Shown: piece by piece, positions 1 to 8,834 of the stretch
Numbering within the stretch: position 1 is the first letter of the stretch
Layout: each line of letters opens with the position of its first letter
Assembly: GCA_022819605.1 (NCBI GenBank)
Contig: JAJEGW010000122.1
Span: 1 to 64,000, forward strand
Source: Silicimonas sp.
GTDB taxonomy: Bacteria; Pseudomonadota; Alphaproteobacteria; Rhodobacterales; Rhodobacteraceae
Reading direction: 5' to 3'
DNA length: 64,000 bases
Notes under the pieces: generated by a model
Told to the model about the DNA's origin: nothing
What the model saw: the letters and a program-made list of their open reading frames with translations, nothing else
Databases searched by the model: none
Translations under genes and position numbers: made by a program

Positions 1-1186
1 CTGCCGTCAGCATGTTGGCGAGGTAGCGCAGCGGGATGCGGAGATTCCGCACGTCAGGCATCGCGCCTTCCACGCCGATCGCGCCTGCCTCGGCCGCATT
101 CTGAATCGGTGAAAGCGGCGGGATGTACCAGACCATTGGCAATGTCCGGTACTCGGGATGCAGTGGAAACGCGACTTTCCATTCCATCGCCATTTTCCAG
201 ATCGGGCTTTCCTGCGCGGCCTTTATCCAGTCGCCGGGAATGCCGTCGGCTCGAGCCGTTTCCACGATTTCCGGGTCCTGCGGATCAAGGAATATCCCCA
301 GCTGTGCATCGTACAGATCCTTCGTGTCAGCCACGTTCGCAGCTTCCTCGATCCTGTCGGCATCGTAGAGCATCACGCCGATGTAACGGATGCGGCCCAC
401 GCAGGTTTCCGAGCATACGGTGGGATTGCCGCTCTCGATCCGCGGGTAGCAAAGAGTGCACTTTTCGGACTTTCCGGTTGACCAGTTGTAATAGACCTTC
501 TTGTAAGGACAGCCAGAGACGCACATTCTCCAGCCCCGGCACTTTTCCTGGTCGATCAAGACGATTCCGTCCTCCTCGCGCTTGTAGATCGCTCCGGAGG
601 GGCATGATGCGGCACAGGACGGGTTCAGGCAGTGTTCGCAGAGGCGCGGGAGATACATCATGAAAGAGTTCTCGTATTCCCCGTAGATCTCCTTTTGCAC
701 GCCTTCGAAGTTGTAGTCCTGACTGCGCTTGGAAAATTCCCCGCCCAGGATTTCCTCCCAGTTCGGGCCCTTCTCGATTTTCTCGATCCGTTTCCCGGTA
801 ATCTGAGAGCGGGCACGTGCCGTCGGAAACGCCTCCGATTCCGGCGCCGACTGAAGGTGGTCGTAATCAAAGTCGAACGGCTCGTAGTAGTCGTCGATTT
901 CCGGAAGGTCCGGATTTGCGAAGATGTTTGCCAGGATTCGCCACTTGGACCCTTGCCTTGGCTGGAGCTTGCCGGAACGTGTCCTCTCCCAGCCGCCCTT
1001 CCAGCGCGCCTGGTTCTCCCAGTCGGTCGGGTAGCCGGTACCCGGTTTTGTTTCGACGTTGTTGAACCACGCGTATTCCACGCCGTCGCGGCTCGTCCAG
1101 ACGTTCTTGCAGGTGACGGAGCAGGTGTGACATCCGATGCACTTGTCTAGGTTCAACACCATGCCGATTTGCGCACGTACTCTCAT
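1..1186 (-). CDS. narH: NarH, respiratory nitrate reductase beta subunit (C-terminus cut by window edge)
   Basis: This is the iron-sulfur subunit that passes electrons from NarI to NarG at the cytoplasmic face of the membrane. About 395 codons are present; the usual length is near 510, so the C-terminus lies beyond position 1. Four cysteine groups can be read: CIGCHTC near residue 16, CEHC with CAASC near 184, CRGW followed by CVSGC near 217, and CTLC with a later CSETC. The Trp in CRGW is the substitution that marks the [3Fe-4S] cluster in this family. The ATG at 1186 overlaps the narG stop as ATGA and follows AAGGAGG, so the two genes are translationally coupled. narJ and narI would be expected beyond the edge. 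Confidence 0.96.
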   Translation of the reverse strand, partial: MRVRAQIGMVLNLDKCIGCHTCSVTCKNVWTSRDGVEYAWFNNVETKPGTGYPTDWENQARWKGGWERTRSGKLQPRQGSKWRILANIFANPDLPEIDDYYEPFDFDYDHLQSAPESEAFPTARARSQITGKRIEKIEKGPNWEEILGGEFSKRSQDYNFEGVQKEIYGEYENSFMMYLPRLCEHCLNPSCAASCPSGAIYKREEDGIVLIDQEKCRGWRMCVSGCPYKKVYYNWSTGKSEKCTLCYPRIESGNPTVCSETCVGRIRYIGVMLYDADRIEEAANVADTKDLYDAQLGIFLDPQDPEIVETARADGIPGDWIKAAQESPIWKMAMEWKVAFPLHPEYRTLPMVWYIPPLSPIQNAAEAGAIGVEGAMPDVRNLRIPLRYLANMLTA

Positions 1187-4100
1187 TCTGCTGCCTCCTT
1201 CGTCTTTGCTTCACCGTCGAGCCAGTCAACCTTTCGCATCTTGCGAACAATGACGAACTCGTCCCGGTTCGAGCCTACTGTGCCGTAGTAGTTGAATCCG
1301 TAGGACTGCTGCGCGTAGCCGCCAATCATGTGAGTCGGCTTCAGCACCGCCCGCGTAACTGAGTTGTGGATGCCGCCACGCTTGCCAGTTCGCTCGGAAC
1401 CGGGCGTGTTCACGATCTTCTCCTGCGCATGATACATGAACGTCGTACCGTCCTTGATCCGCTGGGACACGACCGCGCGGGCCGTCAGGGCGCCGTTTGC
1501 GTTGTAGAGCTCGACCCAGTCGTTATCGACAATTCCGGCTTCGGTTGCATCGTTCTCGGAGATCCAGATCACAGGCCCTCCTCGATTAAGCGTCAGCATC
1601 AGCAGGTTGTCGGAATACGTGGAGTGGATGCCCCATTTCTGGTGCGGCGTTATGAAGTTCAGGACGACGTGCGGCGACCCGTCCCTGGCATCCAAGTTGA
1701 TCTCCTTCGTGATCGACTTGAGATCGACCGGAGGACGATAGGACATCAGTCCTTCGCCGAAGGCTCGCATCCACAGATGATCCTGATACAATTGCTGACG
1801 GCCAGTCAGCGTGCGCCATGGAATCAACTCGTGAACGTTGGTGTAGCCGGCATTGTAGCAGACATCTTCACTCTCCAAGCCGGACCAAGTCGGTGACGAG
1901 ATGATCTTCCTTGGCTGCGCGGCAATGTCGTGGAAGCGGATCTTCTCGTCTTCCTTTGGCCGTGCCAGGTGTTCAAGTTCACGACCAGTGGTCTTGCTGA
2001 GCGCTTCCCATGCCTTGACCGCAACCTCGCCATTCGATTCAGGCGCGAGCATCAACACGACCTCGCTCGCGTCGATGTCCGTGATGATCTTCGGGCAGCC
2101 CTTTGCCGGCCCATCCTCCCACACGCCGTTCAACTCGCGCAGGTGCTGGACCTCTTGTCCCGTTTCCCAGGAAATTCCCTTCCCGCCGTTACCGATCTTG
2201 TCCATGAGAGGCCCAAGGGCGCAGAACCTGTCGCCGATTGCAGTGTAGTCTCGTTCAACCGCAACGAAGTTCGGTGCCGTCTTGCCCGGGATAAGGTCGC
2301 ATTCCCCCTTCTTCCAGTCCCTCACCTGGTCCTGGGCAATCTCGGCGGGCGTGTCATGCAGGATCGGCAACGCAACGATGTCGGTTTCGACACCGAGGAT
2401 CTCCGGCGCGACCTCCTGGAACTTGCAGGCAATGGCCTTGAAAATTTCCCAGTCGGACTTGCTTTCATACGCGGGATCCACGGCGGCCTGCAGCGGATGG
2501 ATGAATGGATGCATGTCCGAAGTGTTGAGGTCGTTCTTCTCGTACCAACTGGCCGTCGGCAGCACGACATCGGAATAGACGGCCGTGGTGGACATCCGAA
2601 AGTCAATGCAGACGAGAAGATCGAGCTTCCCGCGAGGCGCCTCCTCGTGCCACTTCGCTTCTTTCGGCCGTTCACGCCCTTCCTCTCCCAGGTCACGGCC
2701 AAGAACGCCGTGATCGGTCCCGAGAAGGTGTTTGAGGAAATACTCGTGTCCCTTGCCGGACGAGCCAAGAAGATTCGACCGCCAGACGAAGAGATTGCGC
2801 GGCCAGTTCTCGGGCGCGTCCGGATCCTCGCAAGACATGTTCAGCTTGCCGGACTTCAATTGCTCGGCCACGTAGCCTGGAATCTCCTTGCCCGCCTCCT
2901 TCGCAGATTTGGCAACCGCAAGCGGGTTCGTGCGGAGCTGCGGCGCGGATGGCAGCCATCCCATCCGTTCGGCGCGAATGTTGTAGTCGATCATGCTGAT
3001 GTCCCAGTCGCCTTCCGGCGCGGTCGGAGACAGGATTTCGTCTGTCGTCAGCGTCTCGTAACGCCATTGGTCGGTATGTGCATACCAGGCGGACGTCGAA
3101 TTCATGTGCCGGGGCGGGCGGGCCCAGTCGAGCGCAAACGCAAGAGGCAGCCAGCCAGTCTGCGGTCGCAGCTTTTCCTGCCCAACGTAATGCGCCCAGC
3201 CGCCGCCCGACTGACCTACGCAACCGCACATCACCAGCATGTTGATGACTCCGCGGTAGTTCATGTCCATGTGATACCAATGGTTCATTGCCGCACCGAT
3301 GATGATCATCGACTTGCCCCGGGTCTTCTCCGCGCTGTACGCGAATTCGCGAGCGACATGGACGATCTTGTCGGCGGACACGCCCGTGATCCTCTCGGCC
3401 CAGGCAGGCGTACCCGGCACCTCCTTGTCGTAGGTGTCCGACACCCAGTCGCCGCCGAGCCCCCGGTCGAGGCCATAGTTGGCGCAGAAGAGATCGAAGA
3501 CGGTAGCAACAGCCGTTTCGCCCTCAACGGTCTTGATGCGCCTGATCGGCACGTTTCTCGTCAGGACATTTGGGCGGTCGTCACCGGTCGCGAAGGCCGG
3601 GCTTGCATCCGCGCCGAAATACGGAAAGTCGACGCCCGCCACCTCGTCATGACAATCGTCGAGAATCAGCGACATCATGAGCGAGACGTCCGAACCGGAA
3701 GCCCTTTCCTCCAGGTTCCATTCACCGTGCTCGCCCCAGCGGTAGCCGATGGAACCATTTGGCGAGACAAGCGTCCCGGAACTCTCGTCTATCGCGACGG
3801 TCTTCCACTCGGGGTTGTTGTCCTCGCCAAGTGCGCCATCTAGGTCTGCGGCCCGCAGGAAGCGACCCGGGACGAGCTTGCCGTCCCTTTCGTCGAGCCT
3901 CACGAGCATCGGAAAGTCAGAATACTTGCGACAGTAGTCCTCGAAGTACTCTGCTTGCCGGTCGAGGTGGAACTCGCGCAGGATGACATGGCCGAACGCC
4001 ATGGCCAGCGCGGCATCGGTGCCCTGCTTCACGTTCAGCCAGACGTCACCGAACTTTGCGGCTTCGGAGTAGTCGGGGCAGATCACGGCGGACTTGGCGC

Positions 4101-4923
4101 CGCGATAGCGTGCTTCCGTGTAGAAATGTGCATCCGGAGTCCGGGTCTGCGGCACGTTTGATCCCCACAGGATCAGGTAGGCGGCGTTGTACCAGTCCGC
4201 GCTTTCTGGCACGTCTGTCTGTTCGCCCCAGGTCATTGGTGATGCCGGGGGCAGGTCGCAATACCAGTCGTAAAACGACATGCAGACCCCGCCCAGCAAG
4301 CTGAGGTAGCGTGAGCCGGCGGCATAGGAGATCATCGACATCGCGGGGATCGGCGAAAAGCCAAAGACCCGGTCTGGACCGTAGGTCTTGACGGTGCAGG
4401 CATTGGCGGCCGCGATGATCTCGGTTGCCTCGTCCCAAGATGCGCGAACGAAGCCGCCCTTGCCGCGAGTCGCGACGTAGGAGGAGCGAAGCTCCGGATC
4501 GCTCTGCATCCTGGTCCAGGCCTCAACAGGCGTCATTGTCGCGCGCAGCTCTCGCCATGCCTTCATGAGCCGTCCCCGCACGAGCGGATGCTTCACCCTG
4601 TTGGCGCTGTATAGGTACCAGCTGTAGGAGGCGCCCCGTGCACAGCCGCGCGGTTCATGATTCGGCAGGTCAGGCCTCGTGCGCGGGTAGTCGGTGTGCT
4701 GGGTCTCCCAGGTGACGATCCCGGACTTCACGTAGATTTTCCACGAGCAGGAGCCGGTGCAGTTCACGCCATGCGTCGAGCGGACAACCTTGTCATGCCG
4801 CCAACGGTTTCTGTAGACGTCTTCCCAGTCGCGACTCTCGCGGGTCACTTGACCGTGGCCGTCCGAGAATTGCTCAAGTTCCTTTGGCTGCAAGAAGTTC
4901 ATTCTGTCGAGCAAGTGGCTCAT
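1183..4923 (-). CDS. narG: NarG, respiratory nitrate reductase alpha subunit
   Basis: Catalytic subunit of membrane-bound nitrate reductase; it reduces nitrate to nitrite with a molybdenum bis-MGD cofactor and one [4Fe-4S] cluster. The protein has 1246 residues, the normal family length. Near residue 50 the HGVNCTGSCSW motif supplies the His and Cys ligands of the FS0 cluster, followed by the NHEPRGCARGASYSWYLYSA block. Near residue 220 YDWYCDLPPASPMTWGEQTD carries the Asp that ligates molybdenum. There is no twin-arginine leader, as expected for an inward-facing enzyme. AGGAGA precedes the start by about 9 bases. It lies 54 bases downstream of narK2 and overlaps narH by four, so it is probably co-transcribed with both. 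Confidence 0.98.
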   Translation of the reverse strand: MSHLLDRMNFLQPKELEQFSDGHGQVTRESRDWEDVYRNRWRHDKVVRSTHGVNCTGSCSWKIYVKSGIVTWETQHTDYPRTRPDLPNHEPRGCARGASYSWYLYSANRVKHPLVRGRLMKAWRELRATMTPVEAWTRMQSDPELRSSYVATRGKGGFVRASWDEATEIIAAANACTVKTYGPDRVFGFSPIPAMSMISYAAGSRYLSLLGGVCMSFYDWYCDLPPASPMTWGEQTDVPESADWYNAAYLILWGSNVPQTRTPDAHFYTEARYRGAKSAVICPDYSEAAKFGDVWLNVKQGTDAALAMAFGHVILREFHLDRQAEYFEDYCRKYSDFPMLVRLDERDGKLVPGRFLRAADLDGALGEDNNPEWKTVAIDESSGTLVSPNGSIGYRWGEHGEWNLEERASGSDVSLMMSLILDDCHDEVAGVDFPYFGADASPAFATGDDRPNVLTRNVPIRRIKTVEGETAVATVFDLFCANYGLDRGLGGDWVSDTYDKEVPGTPAWAERITGVSADKIVHVAREFAYSAEKTRGKSMIIIGAAMNHWYHMDMNYRGVINMLVMCGCVGQSGGGWAHYVGQEKLRPQTGWLPLAFALDWARPPRHMNSTSAWYAHTDQWRYETLTTDEILSPTAPEGDWDISMIDYNIRAERMGWLPSAPQLRTNPLAVAKSAKEAGKEIPGYVAEQLKSGKLNMSCEDPDAPENWPRNLFVWRSNLLGSSGKGHEYFLKHLLGTDHGVLGRDLGEEGRERPKEAKWHEEAPRGKLDLLVCIDFRMSTTAVYSDVVLPTASWYEKNDLNTSDMHPFIHPLQAAVDPAYESKSDWEIFKAIACKFQEVAPEILGVETDIVALPILHDTPAEIAQDQVRDWKKGECDLIPGKTAPNFVAVERDYTAIGDRFCALGPLMDKIGNGGKGISWETGQEVQHLRELNGVWEDGPAKGCPKIITDIDASEVVLMLAPESNGEVAVKAWEALSKTTGRELEHLARPKEDEKIRFHDIAAQPRKIISSPTWSGLESEDVCYNAGYTNVHELIPWRTLTGRQQLYQDHLWMRAFGEGLMSYRPPVDLKSITKEINLDARDGSPHVVLNFITPHQKWGIHSTYSDNLLMLTLNRGGPVIWISENDATEAGIVDNDWVELYNANGALTARAVVSQRIKDGTTFMYHAQEKIVNTPGSERTGKRGGIHNSVTRAVLKPTHMIGGYAQQSYGFNYYGTVGSNRDEFVIVRKMRKVDWLDGEAKTKEAAE

Positions 4924-4977
4924 GTCATTTCTCCTGAGGTCATCCTTGCGTGATCATGCGTCGCATTTGCCTGCTGC

Positions 4978-6372
4978 TCAGCATGGGACCGGTGCATTCT
5001 TGCGCGTGTAAAAGACCCACGTGATTACAACGCAAACCACGTAAAAGATCAGGAAACACCAAAGCGCTGCCGCTGGCCCTCCTGTTATGCTGATCGACGT
5101 GCCGTAGGCCTTGGGGATGAAAAAGGCTCCATAGGCGGCGATCGCGCTTGTGAACGCGATTATGGCCGCGCCTTCCATCTCGGCTTGCCGATGTGTTTCG
5201 ACCTCGCCGATGTCCGGATGGAGCCGGGGGATCTCCAGCCGCATGATCGACGGGATCATCTGAAAGGTCGAAGCGTTGCCGACGCCAGTCAGGAAGAAAA
5301 GGGCCATGAAGCAGAAGAAAAAGCCCCAGAAGTTTCCGCCTCCACCTTCCTGCGGCAGGAACTGAAGGACGCCAAAGACCGCAAGGGCCATCCCGAGAAA
5401 CACCCAGAAAGTCACGCGACCGCCGCCGAACCTGTCAGAGATCCATCCTGTCGCAGCACGGCTAAGTGCGCCGACGAGCGGTCCGAGAAACGCGTACTGA
5501 AGAACATTCACCTCGGGGAACTGCGTCTTCATCAATAGCGGGAAACCTGCGGAATAGCCGATGAAGCTCCCAAATGTCCCGGTGTAAAGGATGCACATGA
5601 TCCAGTTGTGCTTGCGCTCGAGGATGGTCAGCTGGTTCGACAGCGAAGCCTTGGCATCCGCGATGTCGTTCATCCCAAACCAGGCTGCGATGAAAGAGAC
5701 AACGATGAACGGCACCCAAACGAATCCAGCGTTCTGCAGCCAGAGCCGGCTGCCGTCGGCCAGTTCCTGGGGCCCGCCGCCAATTGCGCCGAACACTCCG
5801 ATCGTGATGACGATCGGCACGACGAACTGCATGACAGACACCCCCAGATTGCCCAGTCCTGCGTTCAAGGCGAGTGCATTTCCTTTCGTGTTCTTTGGAA
5901 AGAAATAGGCAATGTTTGCCATCGACGACGCAAAGTTCCCGCCGCCAAATCCGCAAAGCAGGGCCAGGGCCAGGAAAACGAGATAGCTCGTGTCGGGATT
6001 CTGAACGGCCACGCCGATGCCTATGGCAGGCAGAAGAAGCGATGCGGTAGACATCGTTGTCCAGAGCCTTCCGCCGAAGATCGGGATCATGAAGCTGTAG
6101 AAGATTCGAAGTGTCGCCCCTGACAGCCCAGGAAGCGCGGCAAGCCAGAACAGCTGATCGGTCGTGTACTCGAATCCAATGGCAGGAAGCCTGGCAACCA
6201 CTACCGACCAGACCATCCATACCGAGAAAGCAAGAAGAAGGCACGGAATCGAGATCCAAAGATTTCGGGTTGCGATGGCGTGACCCCTCTCCTTCCAGAA
6301 GGTCTCGTCCTCGGGACGCCAGTCCACCAGCGTGCGACCTTTCTGCCCCGCTTCGTTGTCCTTGAACGTCAT
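4978..6372 (-). CDS. narK: NarK2-type nitrate/nitrite transporter (MFS)
   Basis: Major facilitator protein of 464 residues with about 12 hydrophobic segments, placed between narK1 and narG. The nitrate signature is clear: GFGGGNFASSMANIAYFFP followed by KGNALALNAGLGNLGVS near residues 150-185. It has the extended N-terminus with WRPEDETFW typical of the NarK2 half of Paracoccus NarK. Known NarK2 proteins exchange nitrate for nitrite during respiration; that activity is inferred here. AAAGGACC precedes the start. The gene follows narK1 by 68 bases and reads into narGH. Confidence 0.93.
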   Translation of the reverse strand: MTFKDNEAGQKGRTLVDWRPEDETFWKERGHAIATRNLWISIPCLLLAFSVWMVWSVVVARLPAIGFEYTTDQLFWLAALPGLSGATLRIFYSFMIPIFGGRLWTTMSTASLLLPAIGIGVAVQNPDTSYLVFLALALLCGFGGGNFASSMANIAYFFPKNTKGNALALNAGLGNLGVSVMQFVVPIVITIGVFGAIGGGPQELADGSRLWLQNAGFVWVPFIVVSFIAAWFGMNDIADAKASLSNQLTILERKHNWIMCILYTGTFGSFIGYSAGFPLLMKTQFPEVNVLQYAFLGPLVGALSRAATGWISDRFGGGRVTFWVFLGMALAVFGVLQFLPQEGGGGNFWGFFFCFMALFFLTGVGNASTFQMIPSIMRLEIPRLHPDIGEVETHRQAEMEGAAIIAFTSAIAAYGAFFIPKAYGTSISITGGPAAALWCFLIFYVVCVVITWVFYTRKNAPVPC

Positions 6373-6440
6373 GTGCTCGGTCCTTTCGGCTGTGCTTGAG
6401 TGGCCGGGCCGTCAAACTGGCGGCCCGACCCTTTGCCAGA

Positions 6441-7766
6441 TCAATGGCCGGCCGGAGCCGGATGCGGCTCGTGCGGAACATCTGAGAGGTAGATCTCTTC
6501 GGCCAGCGCCGGGTGGCGGACGCGCTCCATCCGGCGGATGGCGACGTGCATCCAGACCGTTGACACGAGGACAATCCCGAATAGCAGCATGTACGGGGCG
6601 GTCCAGACACCCGTGGTATCCAGCAGAATGCCGAACGCGATGGGCAGGACGAAGCCGCCGAGCCCACCGATCATCCCAACCAGACCGCCGACCGAGACGA
6701 CTTGGTGAGGGTTGTAGACCGGGATGTGCTTGTATACAGCAGCCTTCCCGAGGCTCATGAGAAAGCCGAGGACCACTGTCAGTGCGACGAAAAAGCCCGC
6801 GCTCAAGCCAAAGTTGAACTCGATCGGGCCAGCGATGCCCTGCACAACATAGGTTGTCTGGGGATAGCTCATGACGAAAAGGATCAGGAGCGAACCGATG
6901 AAGGTCAGGTACATCACGAACCGGGCGCCCCAAATGTCCGTCATCCATCCGCCGAGGGCGCGGAATACTGATCCCGGAAGCGAGTAAAGACCGGCAAATA
7001 CGCCTGCTACCGTGAGCTCAAGTCCATAAGCACCGACGTAATAGCGCGGCAGGAAGCTTGCCAATGCCACGAATGCGCCGAACACGAAGAAGTAGTAGGT
7101 GGCAAAGCGCCAAACCTGGATGTTCTTCAGCGGCTCGAGCTGCGAGCCTGCCGACACCGGTCGCCGGCCGGTACGCCTTCGCTCCTCCTGAACCGGGTCG
7201 GTCTTCGCAAATGCGTAGAAGAGCACGGCCGTGATCGCCAATGCAATGGCGTAGATCCGCGCCGTGCCCTCCCAGCCAAGCGCGACCACGAGGAACGGAG
7301 CCGCAAAGTTCGTGACGGCGGCACCTACGTTGCCGGCTCCGAAGATGCCAAGCGCCGTGCCTTGGTGCTCCTTGTCGAACCAGCGAGAAGTGTAGGCCAC
7401 GCCAACGATGAAGGATCCGCCAGCAAGACCAAGTCCGAGAGCTGCCAGCAGGAACACCTCGTAGGTCTGCACGCTGGTCAGCAGCCAGACAGCAACTGCG
7501 GTGATCAGCATCTGCAGTGGAAACATGATTCGGCCACCGAACTGCTCTGTCCAGACGCCAAGGAAAATGCGGCTTATCGAGCCGGTCAGCACGGGTGTTG
7601 CGACCAGCAACCCGAATTGCGTGTCGTTGAGGCCAAGATCTTGCTTTATCTTGACCCCGATGATCGAAAATATCGTCCAGACCGCAAAGCAGACCGTGAA
7701 TGCGAAAGTGCTCAGTCCTAGCGCACGGTATTGATCTGAAAGCGGAATTTCGTGTTGTGCCTGCAT
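6441..7766 (-). CDS. narK1: NarK1-type nitrate transporter (MFS)
   Basis: Major facilitator protein of the NarK1 group, thought in relatives to be a proton-linked nitrate importer. The nitrate-signature-like stretch GLGLAGGSFIVGVAYTSRWF is followed by GTALGIFGAGNVGAAVT. The ATG at 7766 is preceded by GGAGGAG at 7-base spacing; an upstream in-frame TTG at 7799 has no comparable site, so the 441-residue product is preferred. It is the first gene of the nar transcript, starting about 90 bases from the perfect FNR-type box at 7853. In Paracoccus denitrificans NarK1 and NarK2 are one fused protein; here they are separate genes. Confidence 0.9.
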   Translation of the reverse strand: MQAQHEIPLSDQYRALGLSTFAFTVCFAVWTIFSIIGVKIKQDLGLNDTQFGLLVATPVLTGSISRIFLGVWTEQFGGRIMFPLQMLITAVAVWLLTSVQTYEVFLLAALGLGLAGGSFIVGVAYTSRWFDKEHQGTALGIFGAGNVGAAVTNFAAPFLVVALGWEGTARIYAIALAITAVLFYAFAKTDPVQEERRRTGRRPVSAGSQLEPLKNIQVWRFATYYFFVFGAFVALASFLPRYYVGAYGLELTVAGVFAGLYSLPGSVFRALGGWMTDIWGARFVMYLTFIGSLLILFVMSYPQTTYVVQGIAGPIEFNFGLSAGFFVALTVVLGFLMSLGKAAVYKHIPVYNPHQVVSVGGLVGMIGGLGGFVLPIAFGILLDTTGVWTAPYMLLFGIVLVSTVWMHVAIRRMERVRHPALAEEIYLSDVPHEPHPAPAGH

Positions 7767-7852
7767 TTGTTGCTCCTCCGGCGCTCGCGTAAAGGCCAAG
7801 CACCCATGGCGGGTTCGCGGCGGAGTGTGCAGGTATCGGGAACGCTGATGAC

Positions 7853-7866
7853 TTGATTCAGATCAA
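7853..7866. promoter_or_regulatory. FNR/NarR-type box between narK1 and narR
   Basis: The sequence TTGATTCAGATCAA is an exact match to the FNR consensus TTGAT-N4-ATCAA. Its centre is about 93 bases upstream of the narK1 ATG. It can also serve the other direction: TAAAAT at 7886-7891 is a good -10 on the plus strand about 30 bases from the box centre, close to class II geometry for narR. Which of FNR, NarR or both binds cannot be told from sequence. Confidence 0.85.
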
Positions 7867-7963
7867 GAAAACAGGAACGGCATCGTAAAATAAATGCGTT
7901 GCCAAAATTCTTCATGTTGCGGACAATGATCCGTCAAGGTGAACTTGGACACAAGACAATCGT

Positions 7964-7985
7964 GCACTTGAAATCCGTCAAGTGC
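7964..7985. promoter_or_regulatory. 22-bp palindrome with FNR-like core, just upstream of narR
   Basis: GCACTTGA and TCAAGTGC form perfect 8-base arms around a 6-base spacer. The core TTGA-N6-TCAA has the spacing of a CRP/FNR-family site but lacks the inner T and A of the FNR consensus. It ends 26 bases before the narR ATG, downstream of the putative narR -10, where binding would be expected to repress narR. Autoregulation is an inference. Confidence 0.6.
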
Positions 7986-8011
7986 GTGCGCTCATCGTGG
8001 AAGGGTTTTCA

Positions 8012-8725
8012 ATGGCGCGCTTAGGCATGCCCGAATCGGACTACCCTGACATTCGCGAATTGCATCTGTTTTCGGAAATGGCAGATGAGCAGTTCATGGC
8101 GCTCATGCGCGGCGCCTACGTTCAGAACTTTCCGCCGCGCATAGAACTGATCACCGAGGGTGATTCCAGTGATTTCCTGCACATTGTAATCTCCGGTTCC
8201 GTTGATCTGTTCTCGACGTGGAATGGACGCGAGACAAGCATGGCAACCGTCTATCCAGTCTCCACCTTCATTCTCGCTGCAACGATCCGGGACGCCCCTT
8301 ACCTGATGTCGGCGAGAACTCTCGAAAAGAGCCGTATCGCACTGATCCCCAGTCAGGATGTCAGAGCCGTTTTTGATGTAGACCAGGGCTTTGCACGCGC
8401 CATCGTGACGGAGCTTGCGCAATGTTACCGCTCGGTCATCAAGGCGCAAAAAGACCTCAAGCTCAGGACTTCACTAGAGCGGCTTGCAAATTACCTGCTG
8501 CTGCAACAAAGGCACTCAGGTGACGCGGCAGAATTCGACCTTCGGTTCGAGAAGCGTCGGCTTGCGTCCATGCTCGGCATGACTCCTGAAAACCTGAGTC
8601 GGGCATTCAAGGCCTTGCGCCACTATGGCGTGGCCATCGACGGCAACCGCATTAGAATTGCCGACATTGAGGATCTCAAGCGCTTCGCGAAGCCCGACCC
8701 TCTTATCGATGACCCTTCGACCTGA
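8012..8725 (+). CDS. narR: NarR-like CRP/FNR-family regulator of nitrate respiration
   Basis: Transcription factor of 237 residues with an N-terminal cyclic-nucleotide-binding-like fold (FLHIVISGSVDLFS near residue 50) and a C-terminal winged helix with the recognition region RRLASMLGMTPENLSRAFKAL. Only one cysteine is present (LAQCYRS), so it cannot carry the FNR [4Fe-4S] cluster. This fits NarR of Paracoccus, which activates nar genes in response to nitrite or nitrate. The ATG at 8012 follows GGAAGGG at 6-base spacing; the in-frame GTG at 7982 would put the 7964 palindrome inside the gene. It is divergent from narK1-narK2-narGH. Confidence 0.85.
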   Translation: MARLGMPESDYPDIRELHLFSEMADEQFMALMRGAYVQNFPPRIELITEGDSSDFLHIVISGSVDLFSTWNGRETSMATVYPVSTFILAATIRDAPYLMSARTLEKSRIALIPSQDVRAVFDVDQGFARAIVTELAQCYRSVIKAQKDLKLRTSLERLANYLLLQQRHSGDAAEFDLRFEKRRLASMLGMTPENLSRAFKALRHYGVAIDGNRIRIADIEDLKRFAKPDPLIDDPST

Positions 8726-8808
8726 CGAGCGGCCTTGCGCGTCACCTCGCGATGCCATGTCGCATTCATGGTTCGGAGGCTGCATGTCATAGCTCACCGC
8801 GACACCCA

Positions 8809-8834
8809 AGGAATTCCGGATTCGCCGAATTCCT
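8809..8834. terminator. Hairpin between the convergent narR and anmK genes
   Basis: AGGAATTC and GAATTCCT form 8-base perfect arms with a 10-base loop, touching the anmK stop codon. There is no clear T-run on either strand, so it may be a weak bidirectional terminator or a 3' end stabiliser. Confidence 0.4.

Noticed and set aside
1930-3843. Long 637-codon open frame on the plus strand opposite narG
   Set aside because: It lies wholly within narG on the other strand and its translation has no domain pattern; high GC codon bias produces such shadows.
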